A stretch of 5,610 nucleotides of DNA from Pseudomonadota bacterium. GTDB taxonomy: Bacteria; Pseudomonadota; Alphaproteobacteria; Acetobacterales; Acetobacteraceae. A program made the position numbers and the translations under genes. The stretch's first letter is position 1, and every line of letters starts with the position of its first letter. Under the pieces are notes generated by a model. It did no database searches, was not told the origin of the DNA, and worked only from the letters and a program-made list of their open reading frames with translations. Positions 5,302-5,610 of the stretch are shown here, piece by piece. Location: the NCBI GenBank assembly GCA_021828605.1, contig JAJZEG010000122.1, positions 1 to 5,610 on the forward strand, given 5' to 3'.

Positions 5302-5610
5302 TCCGAAACAGCGTCCCCGCATGGCCGGTGCGCACCAGCTCAATCTCGCCGCCATGCGCGCGAATCAGGTCGCGCACAATCGCGAGCCCCAGCCCGGTCC
5401 CATCCCGGCGCGCGGAGCCGACAAACGGGCGAAACAAATTCGCCCGCGCGCGTTCCGGCAATCCCGGCCCGTTATCCTCGATTTCCACCCACAACACCCC
5501 GGCCTGATCACCCAACGCCACCGGCTCATGATCCGCACGCACCTCCAGCCGGGTCGCCCCGGCCTGCACCGCGTTGCGCAGCAGGTTCAACAACACCCGA
5601 TGAAACTGAT
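5270..5610 (-). CDS. Sensor histidine kinase, C-terminal ATPase domain (N-terminal part beyond window)
   Basis: Only the last 112 complete codons are present; the frame is open to the right edge. They encode the GHKL/HATPase_c domain that binds ATP and phosphorylates the kinase's own histidine. The N box is [17 protein letters not shown], the G1 box [10 protein letters not shown], the F region [13 protein letters not shown], and the G2 box [18 protein letters not shown], ending in GTLFRITVP. All nucleotide-binding boxes are intact. The GTG at 5596 is inside the N box and is not the start. The phosphoacceptor His and the sensor region lie outside, so the stimulus and partner regulator cannot be named; the ATPase domain resembles those of HAMP or NtrY-type kinases. 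It converges with the flavin oxidoreductase gene and shares 32 bp with it. Confidence 0.92.
   Translation of the reverse strand, partial: QFHRVLLNLLRNAVQAGATRLEVRADHEPVALGDQAGVLWVEIEDNGPGLPERARANLFRPFVGSARRDGTGLGLAIVRDLIRAHGGEIELVRTGHAGTLFRITVPDEVTLS

Overview
The window is a GC-rich, Pro/Ala/Arg-heavy stretch that looks alphaproteobacterial. Acetobacteraceae or a close relative is my best guess, from the eukaryotic-type NADP isocitrate dehydrogenase, the alphaproteobacterial form of PyrE, and a Pro-rich orphan protein of a kind I associate with that family. Genus cannot be set from the sequence alone.

The left part (1-1297) is the 3' end of a type II CRISPR-Cas locus. It holds a cas1 missing about 63 N-terminal codons, a complete cas2, a strong bidirectional hairpin, and a very small array of three 36-bp repeats with two 30-bp spacers. 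Cas1 has the type II sequence signature, and no csn2 or cas4 follows cas2, so subtype II-C is most likely. Cas9 and the tracrRNA should lie left of the window. The array probably runs on the minus strand, towards cas2. Each repeat ends in that direction with TGCTAAGCT, which fits an extended -10 promoter, as in the repeat-embedded promoters of Neisseria and Campylobacter II-C arrays. The hairpin after cas2 has a six-T run on the array strand and can end both converging transcripts.

The middle (1298-2942) holds a lone Pro-rich protein of unknown function on the plus strand. Convergent to it on the minus strand is pyrE (orotate phosphoribosyltransferase, pyrimidine synthesis), and a near-perfect palindrome lies between the two stop codons. 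pyrE is divergent from icd across a 111-bp spacer that must carry both promoters.

The right part (2943-5610) holds icd (NADP-dependent isocitrate dehydrogenase, TCA cycle), an 11-bp GC-rich terminator hairpin, a luciferase-like flavin oxidoreductase of the YhbW/MsnO8 type, and the C-terminal ATPase domain of a sensor histidine kinase on the minus strand. The last two genes overlap tail to tail by 32 bp. The CRISPR locus is thus flanked by ordinary core metabolism genes. The point of interest is the compact self-promoting array; nothing here requires a wholly new system.
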